DNA from: Nonomuraea helvata
GTDB taxonomy: Bacteria > Actinomycetota > Actinomycetes > Streptosporangiales > Streptosporangiaceae
Reading direction: 5' to 3'
DNA: 64,000 nt
Assembly: GCF_039535785.1 (NCBI RefSeq)
Contig: NZ_BAAAXV010000009.1
Location: 372,001 to 436,000, forward strand
Positions 23,710 through 31,950 of this stretch are shown here, piece after piece (positions within the stretch are counted from its first letter, which is position 1; every line of letters starts with the position of its first letter). The notes below the pieces were generated by a model. The model did no database searches. It was not told the DNA's origin and saw nothing but the letters and a program-made list of their open reading frames with translations. The position numbers and the translations under genes were made by a program.

Positions 23710-26700
23710 ATGTCCGAGCTCGATCTGGTTGTGCATTATCTAGAAGAATGGGCGACCGGAAATCCGGGACGCTCGAACACCCCCGTCTCGCGGTTGCTCG
23801 ATGCGGCTCTGGAGCGGTTGCACGTCATTGTGACCGATCGTCTCGGCCGGTCCCCCACCACGGCCGCGTTGGCGGCCGAGGCCGCGGCCGATCCTGTCTT
23901 CGCCGGCAAGCTCGCCGTCGCGCTGGGAGAGATCAACGCGCTCAGAGCGGCCCAGAAGGCGGCGGCCGTCGAGGCGGACCCGAAGGCATTTGCGCAGCCA
24001 GGCACCGAGGTGCGGCAACCCGTGACGGCGCAGGGCGGCGGGCCGACGATCGTCGCCGCGGGGCAGCAGTCCGTGGCGGCGCAGAACGTCGGCGCGATCT
24101 TCATCCAGCAGCACATCGCCGCTCCGGACCCGAGGGAGCGGGAGATCCGGGCGCAACTGCTGGCCGTCGTGCGCGCGTACTGGGTGGACGGCGTCCTGGC
24201 GGACGTCCGGCGTGCGCAGCCCCATTGGCTAGACCTCGGTGCCACCCTGCGTAACAGCGCCGTCGACCACCCCTTCGGCGCCTGGGTCCGCGAGTACGAC
24301 CAGCCCGACCAGCCGCTTCCGGGTACAGCCTCGCTGCTGGAGATCGCGATGGGCTTCAACGGCCACCTGCTGGTGCTGGGCGAGCCGGGCAGCGGCAAGA
24401 CCGCGATGCTGCTGACCTACCTCAGCGACCTGCTACGGCAGGCCGAAGAGAACGCCGACTGCCGCATCCCGGTCTACTTCCAGCTCGCCACCTGGACGGC
24501 GGCGAAGGGCGCGCTGGCGACGTGGCTGGCCGACGAACTGCGCGAACGGTACGGCATGCCGGCGGAGACGGCGACCAAGTGGGTGACGGAAAATCGCTTC
24601 GCCGTGCTGCTCGACGGGCTCGACGAGGTGGTCTCCGAAGACCGCGAGGCCTGCCTGCAGGCGATCAACCAGTACAACAGAGATCACGGCATGGTCCCCC
24701 TGGCCGTGTGCAGCAGGACCGCCGACTACGAGTCGCTCACCGGCAAGCTGCGGCTCAAGGGGGCCGTGGTCATTCACCCTTTAGCACCGAGCCAGATCGA
24801 GGAGTTCCTCCAGGCGGGTGGTGACGCGCTCGCCGGCGTGCTGGCCGCCATTCGCTCGGATGCGCAGCTCGCGCAGATCGTCTCCTCGCCGCTGATGCTC
24901 TCCCTCGTCGCAGCGATCTCCGCCGGGCCCGGCCCCGTATCCGTCCCCGGGCCGGGAGACCTCGAGGAACGGCGTGCCGCGATCGTCGCCACGTACGCCG
25001 AACGCATGCTGGCACGCCCCCGCGGGGCCGTCGAGGCGCTGCGGCGGCCCGAAGACCGGCCCTACCAGCCGGATGACTCGCATCGCTGGCTCAGCTGGAT
25101 CGCCTGGGAGCTCCACCACCGCAACCTGGTCGACTTCTATCCCGATTGGATGCAGCCCAACTGGCTGCCCGACCAGCGCGGGGCCAGGTGGCTACGACTG
25201 GGGCTCCCGGTGCTCGAGGCGGCGGTCCTGGGCCTGGCGGGAGCGCTGCTCATCTGGCTGATCTCCGTCACCGTGAGCCCGCCGTACGCCAGTTCGATCA
25301 CCGGGGCGCTGCTCGCGCTGGACCTGGTGCTGATCTTCATGGCGCAGCGCGGGATCGAGCCGGTCGAGCCGATCCACATCAGTACCGAGCTGTTCATGCG
25401 GCGCCAGCGCTGGCGGGCGTCGCTCTTTCTGATCTGGACCGGCACGGGGACGGCTTGGGGGGTGGACCTCGTCACGGCGCTGATCACGGCGGCGCTGGTG
25501 ACGGAGCTGGCGATACTGTCCATGTCCGCCGACGCGTCACCGGCGTTGCGGCCGCAGGTGCCGGGAAAGGGCATCCAGGCCGCCGGAAGGGGCGGCCTGG
25601 TTCGCGGGGCGCTGCACGGTCTCGCGGCCGGGATCATGAGCGGGGTCTGCTACGAGGGCCTCGAGCCCGGCACCGGCCTTCCACTGGGCGGGCTGACCGC
25701 ACTCCTCACCGGCCTGGCCTGCCTGTTCAGTGTCGGCGGCAACTCCTACCTGCGTCATCGCCTGCTGGTCCGGCGGCTGCGCGGCGACCGGCTGATCCCC
25801 TCCGACATGGTCGCCTTCCTCGACCACGCGACCGATCACCTGATCCTGAACCGCGTCGGTGGCGGCTACCAGTTCGCCCACCGGATCATCCGCGACCATT
25901 TCGCCGGCCGCGCGGAGGCGATCGGCGGCGACGCGCTCCAGCTCTCCCGGTTGCCGCATCCCGAGCCCGTCTTCCGGTCCGAACGCCTCGGAGGCGTCGT
26001 GATCAGCCTGGCCTTCTCCCCGGAGGGACGCCACCTGGCCGCCGGTAGCCGCGCCGCCGAAGCGGTGCTGTGGGACACGGCGGAGGGGGACGAAGCCGCG
26101 CGATTCTGGCACGGCATGGCCGCCACCAAGGTGCGGAGGATCGACGCTGTGGCGATCAGCCCGGACGGGCGGACCCTGGCGACCGGATCCTGGGACCGCC
26201 AGGTCATGCTCTGGGACATCTCCGACCCGCGCAGGCCCACCCGCGGCTCCTCGCTCAAGGGACACCGCCGGCCGGTGGCCGGTCTGGCCTTCCACCCGGA
26301 CGGATCGCTGCTCGCGACGGCCAGCCAGGACAGGACGGCCGGGCTCTGGGACCTCTCGGACCCGTTCACGCCGACGCGCGTGGCCACGCTGACCGGGCAC
26401 GGCAGGGCCGTGCGCACGGTCGCGTTCAGCATGGACGGCACGTGGCTGGCGACCGGCGGCAGAGATGGAAACGTGCTGCTCTGGGATGTGCGAGAGCCGT
26501 CGGAGCCGGCCGTGCGCCACCGCCTCCGCTGTCGTTCGGGGTGGGTGTTCGCCGCGGTCTTCAGCCCGGACGGGCGGTTGCTCGCGGTCGCCGGGCGCGA
26601 TGCGACCGTGAGCATCTGGGGGCTGGGCGACAACCCCACCCAGTTGGCGCGGATCACCGGTCAGACGCGGCTGGCGAGCGACGACGCGGCTCTCACCACC

Positions 26701-26916
26701 GCCTTCAGCCCGCAGGGACACCTGCTCCTGACCGGGACGTCGGTGTCGTGCGCGATCCTCTGGGACATCTCCGACCCACGCAACCCGGTACGGGTGGCGA
26801 CGCTCGGCGGTCAGGGGACCGCCACCGCGGCGGCCTTCACCCCGGACGGTCGCCGGCTGGCCACAGGCAGCCTTGACCAGACCGTCGTCCTGTGGGACCT
26901 CGAGGAGGACCGGTGA
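23710..26916 (+). CDS. NLR-like protein: NACHT NTPase, membrane segments, seven WD40 repeats
   Basis: 1068-residue STAND-type signalling protein. In order: an N-terminal helical region (1-105), the motif IVAAGQQSVAAQ (114-125) shared with the small protein upstream, a NACHT NTPase (about 218-480; Walker A GEPGSGKT at 224-231, Walker B LLDGLDE at 300-306, 'CSRTADY' sensor), five to six hydrophobic segments (about 499-678), and seven WD40 repeats (760-1068). It would oligomerise on sensing a ligand through the propeller. ATG at 23710 follows AAGGA by four to five bases; a GTG at 23686 is less likely. Its stop overlaps the next gene (GTGA). Role in immunity or development is inferred. Confidence 0.85.
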   Translation: MSELDLVVHYLEEWATGNPGRSNTPVSRLLDAALERLHVIVTDRLGRSPTTAALAAEAAADPVFAGKLAVALGEINALRAAQKAAAVEADPKAFAQPGTEVRQPVTAQGGGPTIVAAGQQSVAAQNVGAIFIQQHIAAPDPREREIRAQLLAVVRAYWVDGVLADVRRAQPHWLDLGATLRNSAVDHPFGAWVREYDQPDQPLPGTASLLEIAMGFNGHLLVLGEPGSGKTAMLLTYLSDLLRQAEENADCRIPVYFQLATWTAAKGALATWLADELRERYGMPAETATKWVTENRFAVLLDGLDEVVSEDREACLQAINQYNRDHGMVPLAVCSRTADYESLTGKLRLKGAVVIHPLAPSQIEEFLQAGGDALAGVLAAIRSDAQLAQIVSSPLMLSLVAAISAGPGPVSVPGPGDLEERRAAIVATYAERMLARPRGAVEALRRPEDRPYQPDDSHRWLSWIAWELHHRNLVDFYPDWMQPNWLPDQRGARWLRLGLPVLEAAVLGLAGALLIWLISVTVSPPYASSITGALLALDLVLIFMAQRGIEPVEPIHISTELFMRRQRWRASLFLIWTGTGTAWGVDLVTALITAALVTELAILSMSADASPALRPQVPGKGIQAAGRGGLVRGALHGLAAGIMSGVCYEGLEPGTGLPLGGLTALLTGLACLFSVGGNSYLRHRLLVRRLRGDRLIPSDMVAFLDHATDHLILNRVGGGYQFAHRIIRDHFAGRAEAIGGDALQLSRLPHPEPVFRSERLGGVVISLAFSPEGRHLAAGSRAAEAVLWDTAEGDEAARFWHGMAATKVRRIDAVAISPDGRTLATGSWDRQVMLWDISDPRRPTRGSSLKGHRRPVAGLAFHPDGSLLATASQDRTAGLWDLSDPFTPTRVATLTGHGRAVRTVAFSMDGTWLATGGRDGNVLLWDVREPSEPAVRHRLRCRSGWVFAAVFSPDGRLLAVAGRDATVSIWGLGDNPTQLARITGQTRLASDDAALTTAFSPQGHLLLTGTSVSCAILWDISDPRNPVRVATLGGQGTATAAAFTPDGRRLATGSLDQTVVLWDLEEDR

Positions 26917-27893
26917 ACCTTCGACTCGTCAGCGCCCTGCCCGGTGAGCACGGGCGGATCAGCGTCGTCGTCTTCAACGCCGCCGGTGACCTGCTGCTGG
27001 TGGGCGCGGGCCGGCAGACCACCCTGTGGGGTCTGAGCGCGGGGGACGGTCCGGTCGCCCGCGGCGCCGTACGGCCCGGCACCGGACCGCAGTCGGTGAC
27101 CACGGCAGGCTTTCACCCCGGACAGCCGGTGGTGGCGACCAACGGCGGCAGGATGCGCGTGGCGTCGGTGTGGGAGTACCCGGGCTCCGGTCCGATCCGG
27201 TCGCTCTACGTGCACAGGTGGTACGACCGCTCGACGGCGTTCGCCACAGGAGACGTGAGCGCGGCCTTCGCGCTGGCCTTCCGCCCCGGCACGGGCATGC
27301 TGGCGACCGGCCACGCGGGCGGGCGGCTGCGGATGTGGGACTTGGGAGAGCCTGCCTCGCCGCAGAAGCTCACCGAGACGAAGATCAAGGCGCCCACCGT
27401 GGACGCGCTGGCGTTCTCACCCGACGGGGCGTTCCTGGCCTGCCCTGACAGGCGCGGAGCGGTCTTCGTGTGGCAGGTCACGGAGCGCGGCCGGCTGAGC
27501 CTGGCGCAGACGTTGGAGACGAACAACGGCCGGGCTCGCTGGCTCCGCTACAGCACGGACGGCAGGCTCCTGGCCGCCAGCACGGTCGGCGGGGTCTGCC
27601 TGTGGGATCTGCACGAGCCTCGCCGCCGCGAACCCGTGGCGCACCTGGCCCGCGACCGCGTCCGCCCAGGGGTGTGGCGCAGCACCGACTTCCACCCGTC
27701 CGAGCCGCTGGCCGCCACCGGAGACACCCGTGGCGGCGTCGCCTTCTGGGATGTCTCCGATCCCTACCACCCCAGTCTCCTCGCCGAGGGCGCCGTCCAT
27801 CGCAAGGCCGTCACCACGCTCGCCTTCGGCCCGGACGGCCGCCACCTGGCCACCGGCTGCAAGGACGGCACCGCTTCTCTCTGGACGCTCTGA
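26913..27893 (+). CDS. Stand-alone seven-bladed WD40 protein
   Basis: 326-residue protein made entirely of about seven WD40-like repeats, the clearest being 'VDALAFSPDGAFLACPDRRGAVFVWQV', 'WLRYSTDGRLLAASTVGGVCLWDL' and 'VTTLAFGPDGRHLATGCKDGTASLWTL' (each quoted in part). It starts with GTG overlapping the stop of the NACHT-WD40 gene by four bases, in another frame, and ends four bases before the convergent hydrolase gene. It may be a separate ligand-binding or regulatory subunit, or the second propeller of a larger protein made by frameshifting. Confidence 0.78.
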   Translation: MNLRLVSALPGEHGRISVVVFNAAGDLLLVGAGRQTTLWGLSAGDGPVARGAVRPGTGPQSVTTAGFHPGQPVVATNGGRMRVASVWEYPGSGPIRSLYVHRWYDRSTAFATGDVSAAFALAFRPGTGMLATGHAGGRLRMWDLGEPASPQKLTETKIKAPTVDALAFSPDGAFLACPDRRGAVFVWQVTERGRLSLAQTLETNNGRARWLRYSTDGRLLAASTVGGVCLWDLHEPRRREPVAHLARDRVRPGVWRSTDFHPSEPLAATGDTRGGVAFWDVSDPYHPSLLAEGAVHRKAVTTLAFGPDGRHLATGCKDGTASLWTL

Positions 27894-27897
27894 GAAG

Positions 27898-29097
27898 CTA
27901 TCCGAGGCCGAGAGCCTTCATCGACCGCTGGACCGCGGCGAGGAGGTTCGCGGCCCTGAGGTCCGGCACGCCTTCCAGGACACGGTTCATGACGTAGCCG
28001 AACGCGAGCCCGGTCGCCGGGTCGGCGAAGCCGATCGATCCGCCGCGGCCGGGGAAGCCGAAGGCGGTGGGCGAGTACCAGAACGCGTCCGGTGTCGGGA
28101 GACCGAAACCGGTGCCTATGCGGACGGGTACCCGCAGGATGCGGTCGATGCCGCTGACCTGTTCCGTGGTCGCGGCGGCCAAGGTCTCGGCGGTGAGAAT
28201 GCGGTGCCCGTCGACCTCGCCGATGAGCGCGGCGTAGAAGCGGGCCAGCGCGCGGGCCGTACAGATGCCGTTGGTCGCGGGCATCTCCGCGGCCTGCTCC
28301 TCCGGCCTGTCGTGGTCCAGCGGGGGCGTGACGACGGCGAGCGAGCGCCTGGTCAGCGAGGCCGGATCGGCGTAGGCCGCCATGACCTCGCGCAGGGGTT
28401 CGGGCAGGGCGTTCAGGTCGATCCTGGCCATGGCCTCCCAGTCGGGCGGGGGCGCGATGATCCGGCTGACCCGGTGCTGCTCGGTCTTCGGCAGCCCGAT
28501 CCACAGGTCCAGCCCGAGCGGTGCGGCGATCTCCTCCGCGAGGAACGTGCCGATGCTGCGGCCGGACACCCGTCGGACGACCTCTCCGACGAGCCAGCCG
28601 TACGTGAGCCCGTGGTAGCCGTGGTCCGTGCCCGGCTCCCAGTACGGACGCTGGGCCGCCAGCGCCGCCACCATGGGCTCCCAGGCGATCGCCTCCTCCG
28701 GCGTGACCGGGTGATCGAGCGCGGGCAGCCCGGCCTGGTGGGTGAGCAGCCAGCGGACCGGGAGGCGGTCCTTTCCGTTGGCCGCGAACTCCGGCCAGCA
28801 TTCGGCCACGGGCGCGTCGAGGTCCAGCTCTCCCCGCTGGGCCAGCAGGAGGGCGCAGGTGGCCGTGACGGCTTTGGTGGTGGAGTAGACGAGTTGCAGG
28901 GTGTCGCGTCCCCACGGGCGGCCGGTCTCAGGATCGGCGATACCGCCCCACAGATCGACGACCTTCCGTCCGTGCAGGTAGACGCTGACCGCGGCTCCTA
29001 TGTCCGCGCCGCCGGCCAGGTTGGCCGCGAACGCCTCACGTACTGCTTCGAATCCCGGTGCGGTGTTCCCGCCGACTGTTGGGCCGATTTCGGGCAT
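27898..29097 (-). CDS. Serine hydrolase of the beta-lactamase class C / esterase EstB family
   Basis: 399-residue serine hydrolase with the S-x-x-K motif STTK (Ser72, Lys75) in 'LVYSTTKAVTATCALLLAQRG', 'LLTHQAGLP', and Tyr in 'YHGLTYGWLVGEVVRRVSG'. The family includes esterases, transesterases and peptidases; true beta-lactamase activity should not be assumed. There is no signal peptide. It is convergent with the WD40 gene (4 nt apart) and lies downstream of the small HTH gene on the same strand. Confidence 0.82.
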   Translation of the reverse strand: MPEIGPTVGGNTAPGFEAVREAFAANLAGGADIGAAVSVYLHGRKVVDLWGGIADPETGRPWGRDTLQLVYSTTKAVTATCALLLAQRGELDLDAPVAECWPEFAANGKDRLPVRWLLTHQAGLPALDHPVTPEEAIAWEPMVAALAAQRPYWEPGTDHGYHGLTYGWLVGEVVRRVSGRSIGTFLAEEIAAPLGLDLWIGLPKTEQHRVSRIIAPPPDWEAMARIDLNALPEPLREVMAAYADPASLTRRSLAVVTPPLDHDRPEEQAAEMPATNGICTARALARFYAALIGEVDGHRILTAETLAAATTEQVSGIDRILRVPVRIGTGFGLPTPDAFWYSPTAFGFPGRGGSIGFADPATGLAFGYVMNRVLEGVPDLRAANLLAAVQRSMKALGLG

Positions 29098-29148
29098 GCG
29101 TCATCGCCTTCCGTGCTGATGAGGTGCTGATGAGGTCTGGCGGAAGGG

Positions 29149-29526
29149 CTAGCTACGCCATTTCCCGACGAGCCAGGCGCAGAGCTCCGGCTCGGTCATC
29201 TCGGGAAACTCTTCGGTGAACGTGGCGAGCGTGCGTATCGCCTCGTCACGGGTCAGGCCACGCGCCGCCGCTTCCTTGAGGTACTCCTGACGCGCGAGGG
29301 AAGGACGCCCCCCGCCCGCGCCGCGTCCGGGCAGCCCCTCACGCCACTGCACGATCTCCGTCAGCCGTTCCGGCCGCCAGCCGGGAGCCCCGTCGACCTC
29401 GACGTCCGGCACGGGGAACGGGTGATCGGAGTCGTCCGAATAGCGGCTGCGCCACTTGTGCACCGCATGCCTGGTCACGCTCAGGGCCTCGGCGATGCCG
29501 AGGACACCGAGGTAGCGCTGGGTCAT
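29149..29526 (-). CDS. Small helix-turn-helix DNA-binding protein
   Basis: 125-residue protein with an N-terminal excisionase/MerR-like HTH, 'YLGVLGIAEALSVTRHAVHKWRSRY', followed by 'PVPDVEVDGAPGWRPERLTEIVQWREGLPG', a pattern of actinobacterial HTH proteins that read a target and a Trp-Arg-Pro wing. A C-terminal helical domain ends 'EFPEMTEPELCAWLVGKWRS'. ATG at 29526 has CAGGGGC upstream; the 32 residues that could be added in front are low complexity. It is divergent from the NmrA gene, and two matching inverted repeats lie between them. Confidence 0.7.
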   Translation of the reverse strand: MTQRYLGVLGIAEALSVTRHAVHKWRSRYSDDSDHPFPVPDVEVDGAPGWRPERLTEIVQWREGLPGRGAGGGRPSLARQEYLKEAAARGLTRDEAIRTLATFTEEFPEMTEPELCAWLVGKWRS

Positions 29527-29599
29527 GGGTGCCCCTGCTTGTCTGTCCGGCCTCCTTCGCGGATTCCCAGTACTACCACGCCCGACGCAGGGTTCCTCC

Positions 29600-29626
29600 A
29601 ACGTCGTCTCCGTCGAAGACAACGTT
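29600..29626. promoter_or_regulatory. Operator candidate, copy 1 (inverted repeat, 7-nt spacer)
   Basis: AACGTCGTCT (29600-29609) and AGACAACGTT (29617-29626) pair at nine of ten positions around CCGTCGA. It lies between the divergent HTH and NmrA genes. Confidence 0.6.
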
Positions 29627-29641
29627 AGCGCGCGAAAGAAA

Positions 29642-29664
29642 CATCGTCTACAGAGGAGACGACG
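29642..29664. promoter_or_regulatory. Operator candidate, copy 2 (inverted repeat, 7-nt spacer)
   Basis: CATCGTCT (29642-29649) and AGACGACG (29657-29664) share the TCGTCT-N7-AGAC(A/G)A core of copy 1; the centres are about 40 bp apart, four helical turns. A separate TTAGTTGACTAA palindrome follows at about 29670. Confidence 0.6.
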
Positions 29665-29744
29665 ATTCTTTAGTTGACTAACTTTTGAAAATCGTCATAT
29701 AGTCACGACTCGTCAGCCACATCACCCGAAAGCAGGAGCAACTG

Positions 29745-30632
29745 ATGGACACGCACGACAAGACCGTCCTCGTGATCGGCGCCACCGGGAACCAGGGCGG
29801 CGCCACCGCCCGCCACCTGCTGGCCGACGGCTGGCGGGTCCGTGCCCTCGTTCGCGACGACACCGTGCCCGCGGCCGTCGAACTCGCCGCCGCCGGCGCC
29901 GAACTCGTCCGCGGCGACCTCGACGACCGCGCCTCCATCACCGCGGCAGCGAGCGGCGCGTACGGCATCTACAGCGTCCAGTCCGCCAACGACAACGAGA
30001 TCGCCCAAGGCAAGAACGTCGCGGACGCCGCCAAGGCCGCGGACGTGCGGCACTTGGTGTACTCGTCAGTCGGCGGCGTCGAGAGCCAGAACCGGTTCTA
30101 CGTGGAGCACGGCTGGGGCGCCATCGACAAGTGGCAGATCGAGAAGCACATCCGCGACCTGGATGTGCCCGCGACGATCCTGCGCCCCGCGGGGTTCATG
30201 GAGGACTTCACCAGCCCGGCACGGTTCTTCCAGAACGGCTCGCTCAACGTGCCCTGGCGGGACGACGTGGTCATGCAGCTCGTCGCCATCGACGACATCG
30301 GGGCCGTCGCCGCGCTGGCGTTCGCGGACCCTGCCGCGTACCTGGGCAAGGCCGTGGACGTCACCGGCGACAGGCTGACCGCCCCGCAGATCGCCGACGC
30401 GCTGAGCGCGGCGGCCGGCCGGCCGGTGCCGCACACGCGGATCCCGCTCGAGGTCCTGTGGGAGCACGATCCCGAGGTGGCCAAGGTCTTCACCTGGGCC
30501 GACGAGACCTACTACGACTCCGACCTCGGGCCTCTGCGAGAGGCCCACGCCGGCCTCATGGACTTCGGCACCTGGCTGGACCGATCGGGCAAGGCGCGGC
30601 TCCTCACCCAGCTGGACTCCCTGCCGGCGTGA
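29745..30632 (+). CDS. NmrA-like NAD(P)-binding protein
   Basis: 295-residue atypical SDR of the NmrA/HSCARG type, which bind NAD(P) and act as redox sensors or as reductases. The glycine motif is 'VIGATGNQGGATARHLL', with 'LVRGDLDDRASI', 'VRHLVYSSVGG' and 'ATILRPAGFMEDF' typical of the family. ATG at 29745 follows AGCAGGAGC. The upstream region holds two inverted repeats and an AT-rich stretch, so the divergent HTH protein is its likely regulator. Confidence 0.82.
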   Translation: MDTHDKTVLVIGATGNQGGATARHLLADGWRVRALVRDDTVPAAVELAAAGAELVRGDLDDRASITAAASGAYGIYSVQSANDNEIAQGKNVADAAKAADVRHLVYSSVGGVESQNRFYVEHGWGAIDKWQIEKHIRDLDVPATILRPAGFMEDFTSPARFFQNGSLNVPWRDDVVMQLVAIDDIGAVAALAFADPAAYLGKAVDVTGDRLTAPQIADALSAAAGRPVPHTRIPLEVLWEHDPEVAKVFTWADETYYDSDLGPLREAHAGLMDFGTWLDRSGKARLLTQLDSLPA

Positions 30633-30661
30633 CCGCGCACTCCCGCTCGCCGGCTTCACGG

Positions 30662-31840
30662 TCAGGCTGCGGGAAGAGGGTCCTGGCCGAGCAGGCGCCG
30701 CCCGTTCTCGGCAGAGGTACGTACGGCGGCGAAGCCATAGGCGACCATCGCGGCCTCGTACTCGGCCAGCGCCGCAACGAGCGGCCTGCCGGCGGCGGCC
30801 TCGCCGAGCGCGGCGGCGAGCGCGCCCGCGTCCCGCAGCGCGGTGTTCGCGCCGACCCCGCCCGCGGGGCTCATCGCGTGAATGGCGTCCCCGAGCAGCG
30901 TGATGCCGGTCGTCGGCCAGGGCTCGATCGGCACGCTGGTACGGAGGGCCAGCGGGAAGACCGTGGACGTGTCCCAGTGGTCGATGATCGCGCGTACCCC
31001 GGGATGCCAGCCGTCGATCATCCGCAGTGCCATGGCACGCAGCTCGGCCCCTGACATCGCGCGCAGTTCGTCGTCGGGCGGCAGGAGCTCGCGGCGGGCG
31101 CCGAAGGAGCAGGTCATGTAGTCCTCGGTGTCACGCAGTCCGACCTCGGGGGCGAGCCTGGCGGCGGCCTGCCGTACGGGCTCGGGATACTCCACCGGGG
31201 CGACGCCGACGAAGCTCCCGTCCGGGCCGACGATCGGCGTGAACACGGCGAACATGTCGTCCAGGAACAGGTCGCGGGTCTGCGGCGTGAGCGGCACCTT
31301 GCCGTACAGCTGCCGCAGGCCCGTGTCCACCACGCGCGCGTGCGGCAGGTACTGCCTGCGCACCGGGGAGTTCACGCCGTCCGCCGCCACGAGCACGTCG
31401 CCGGTCGCGGCGGTGCCGTCGGAGAAGTACGCGGTGACACGGTCGCCGGCACCGACACGGTAGTGCGTGAAGCGTCTGCCGAACCGGACCACGTCCTCCA
31501 GGCCCGCGAGCAGGATCTGCCGCAGCGTCAAACGGTTGACCGCCAGGTGCACACCGTCGTCGGACGGCTCCAGGACCGCCAGCCGCTCGAGCCGGTGATC
31601 GAAGACCGGGGTGCTGGTCCGCGGCACTCCGGCGGTGGCCCGGAACAGCCGGTGCAGCTGCGCGGGCAGATTGGCGGCCAGGGCCCGGTCGCCGTGCCCG
31701 TCGATGTGGATCCGGTAGCCCTGCCGGCGGGACGTGAGCGAGGCGTCGCTCTCGTACACGGCGACGTCGATGTTCCTCTGTCGGAGCCCTTGAGCCAGGC
31801 ACAGTCCACCCAGCCCGGCACCGATGACGATCACCTGCAT
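30662..31840 (-). CDS. FAD-dependent aromatic monooxygenase (TetX/PHBH-like)
   Basis: 392-residue group A flavin monooxygenase. 'VIVIGAGLGGLCLAQGLRQRNIDVAVYESDAS' is the FAD site (GxGxxG), 'DVLVAADGVNSPVRRQYLP' the DG motif and 'GITLLGDAIHAMSPAGGVGANTALRDAGALAAAL' the GD motif. Pairing with a divergent TetR-type repressor of the TetR_C class suggests a role in modifying a drug-like aromatic compound, as known for tetracycline or rifampicin monooxygenases; the actual substrate is unknown. Met at 31840 opens the Rossmann fold directly; a GTG at 31873 lies inside the operator. Confidence 0.82.
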   Translation of the reverse strand: MQVIVIGAGLGGLCLAQGLRQRNIDVAVYESDASLTSRRQGYRIHIDGHGDRALAANLPAQLHRLFRATAGVPRTSTPVFDHRLERLAVLEPSDDGVHLAVNRLTLRQILLAGLEDVVRFGRRFTHYRVGAGDRVTAYFSDGTAATGDVLVAADGVNSPVRRQYLPHARVVDTGLRQLYGKVPLTPQTRDLFLDDMFAVFTPIVGPDGSFVGVAPVEYPEPVRQAAARLAPEVGLRDTEDYMTCSFGARRELLPPDDELRAMSGAELRAMALRMIDGWHPGVRAIIDHWDTSTVFPLALRTSVPIEPWPTTGITLLGDAIHAMSPAGGVGANTALRDAGALAAALGEAAAGRPLVAALAEYEAAMVAYGFAAVRTSAENGRRLLGQDPLPAA

Positions 31841-31866
31841 TCCAGCCGTCCCTTCGCGAATGTTCC

Positions 31867-31919
31867 CTAGCACTGCAAGGCGTACCCTAACACTGCTAGG
31901 GATTCCCTTGCAGTGCTAG
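31867..31919. promoter_or_regulatory. TetR operator array
   Basis: CTAGCACTGCAAGG (31867-31880) and CCTTGCAGTGCTAG (31906-31919) are perfect 14-bp inverted arms. Between them CCCTA (31885-31889) and TAGGG (31897-31901) flank a further ACACTGC half-site. The array fills the gap between the monooxygenase and tetR starts and should control both. Confidence 0.78.
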
Positions 31920-31950
31920 ATTGGGGACGCGCAGAAACAAGGGAGCCCGC

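Noticed and set aside
26913..27893. WD40 ORF as a simple pseudogene tail of the NACHT gene
   Set aside because: It has its own start codon, a full set of about seven repeats and no internal stop, so an intact gene is more likely.
27898..29097. True class C beta-lactamase
   Set aside because: There is STTK but no signal peptide, and family members are mainly esterases or peptidases.
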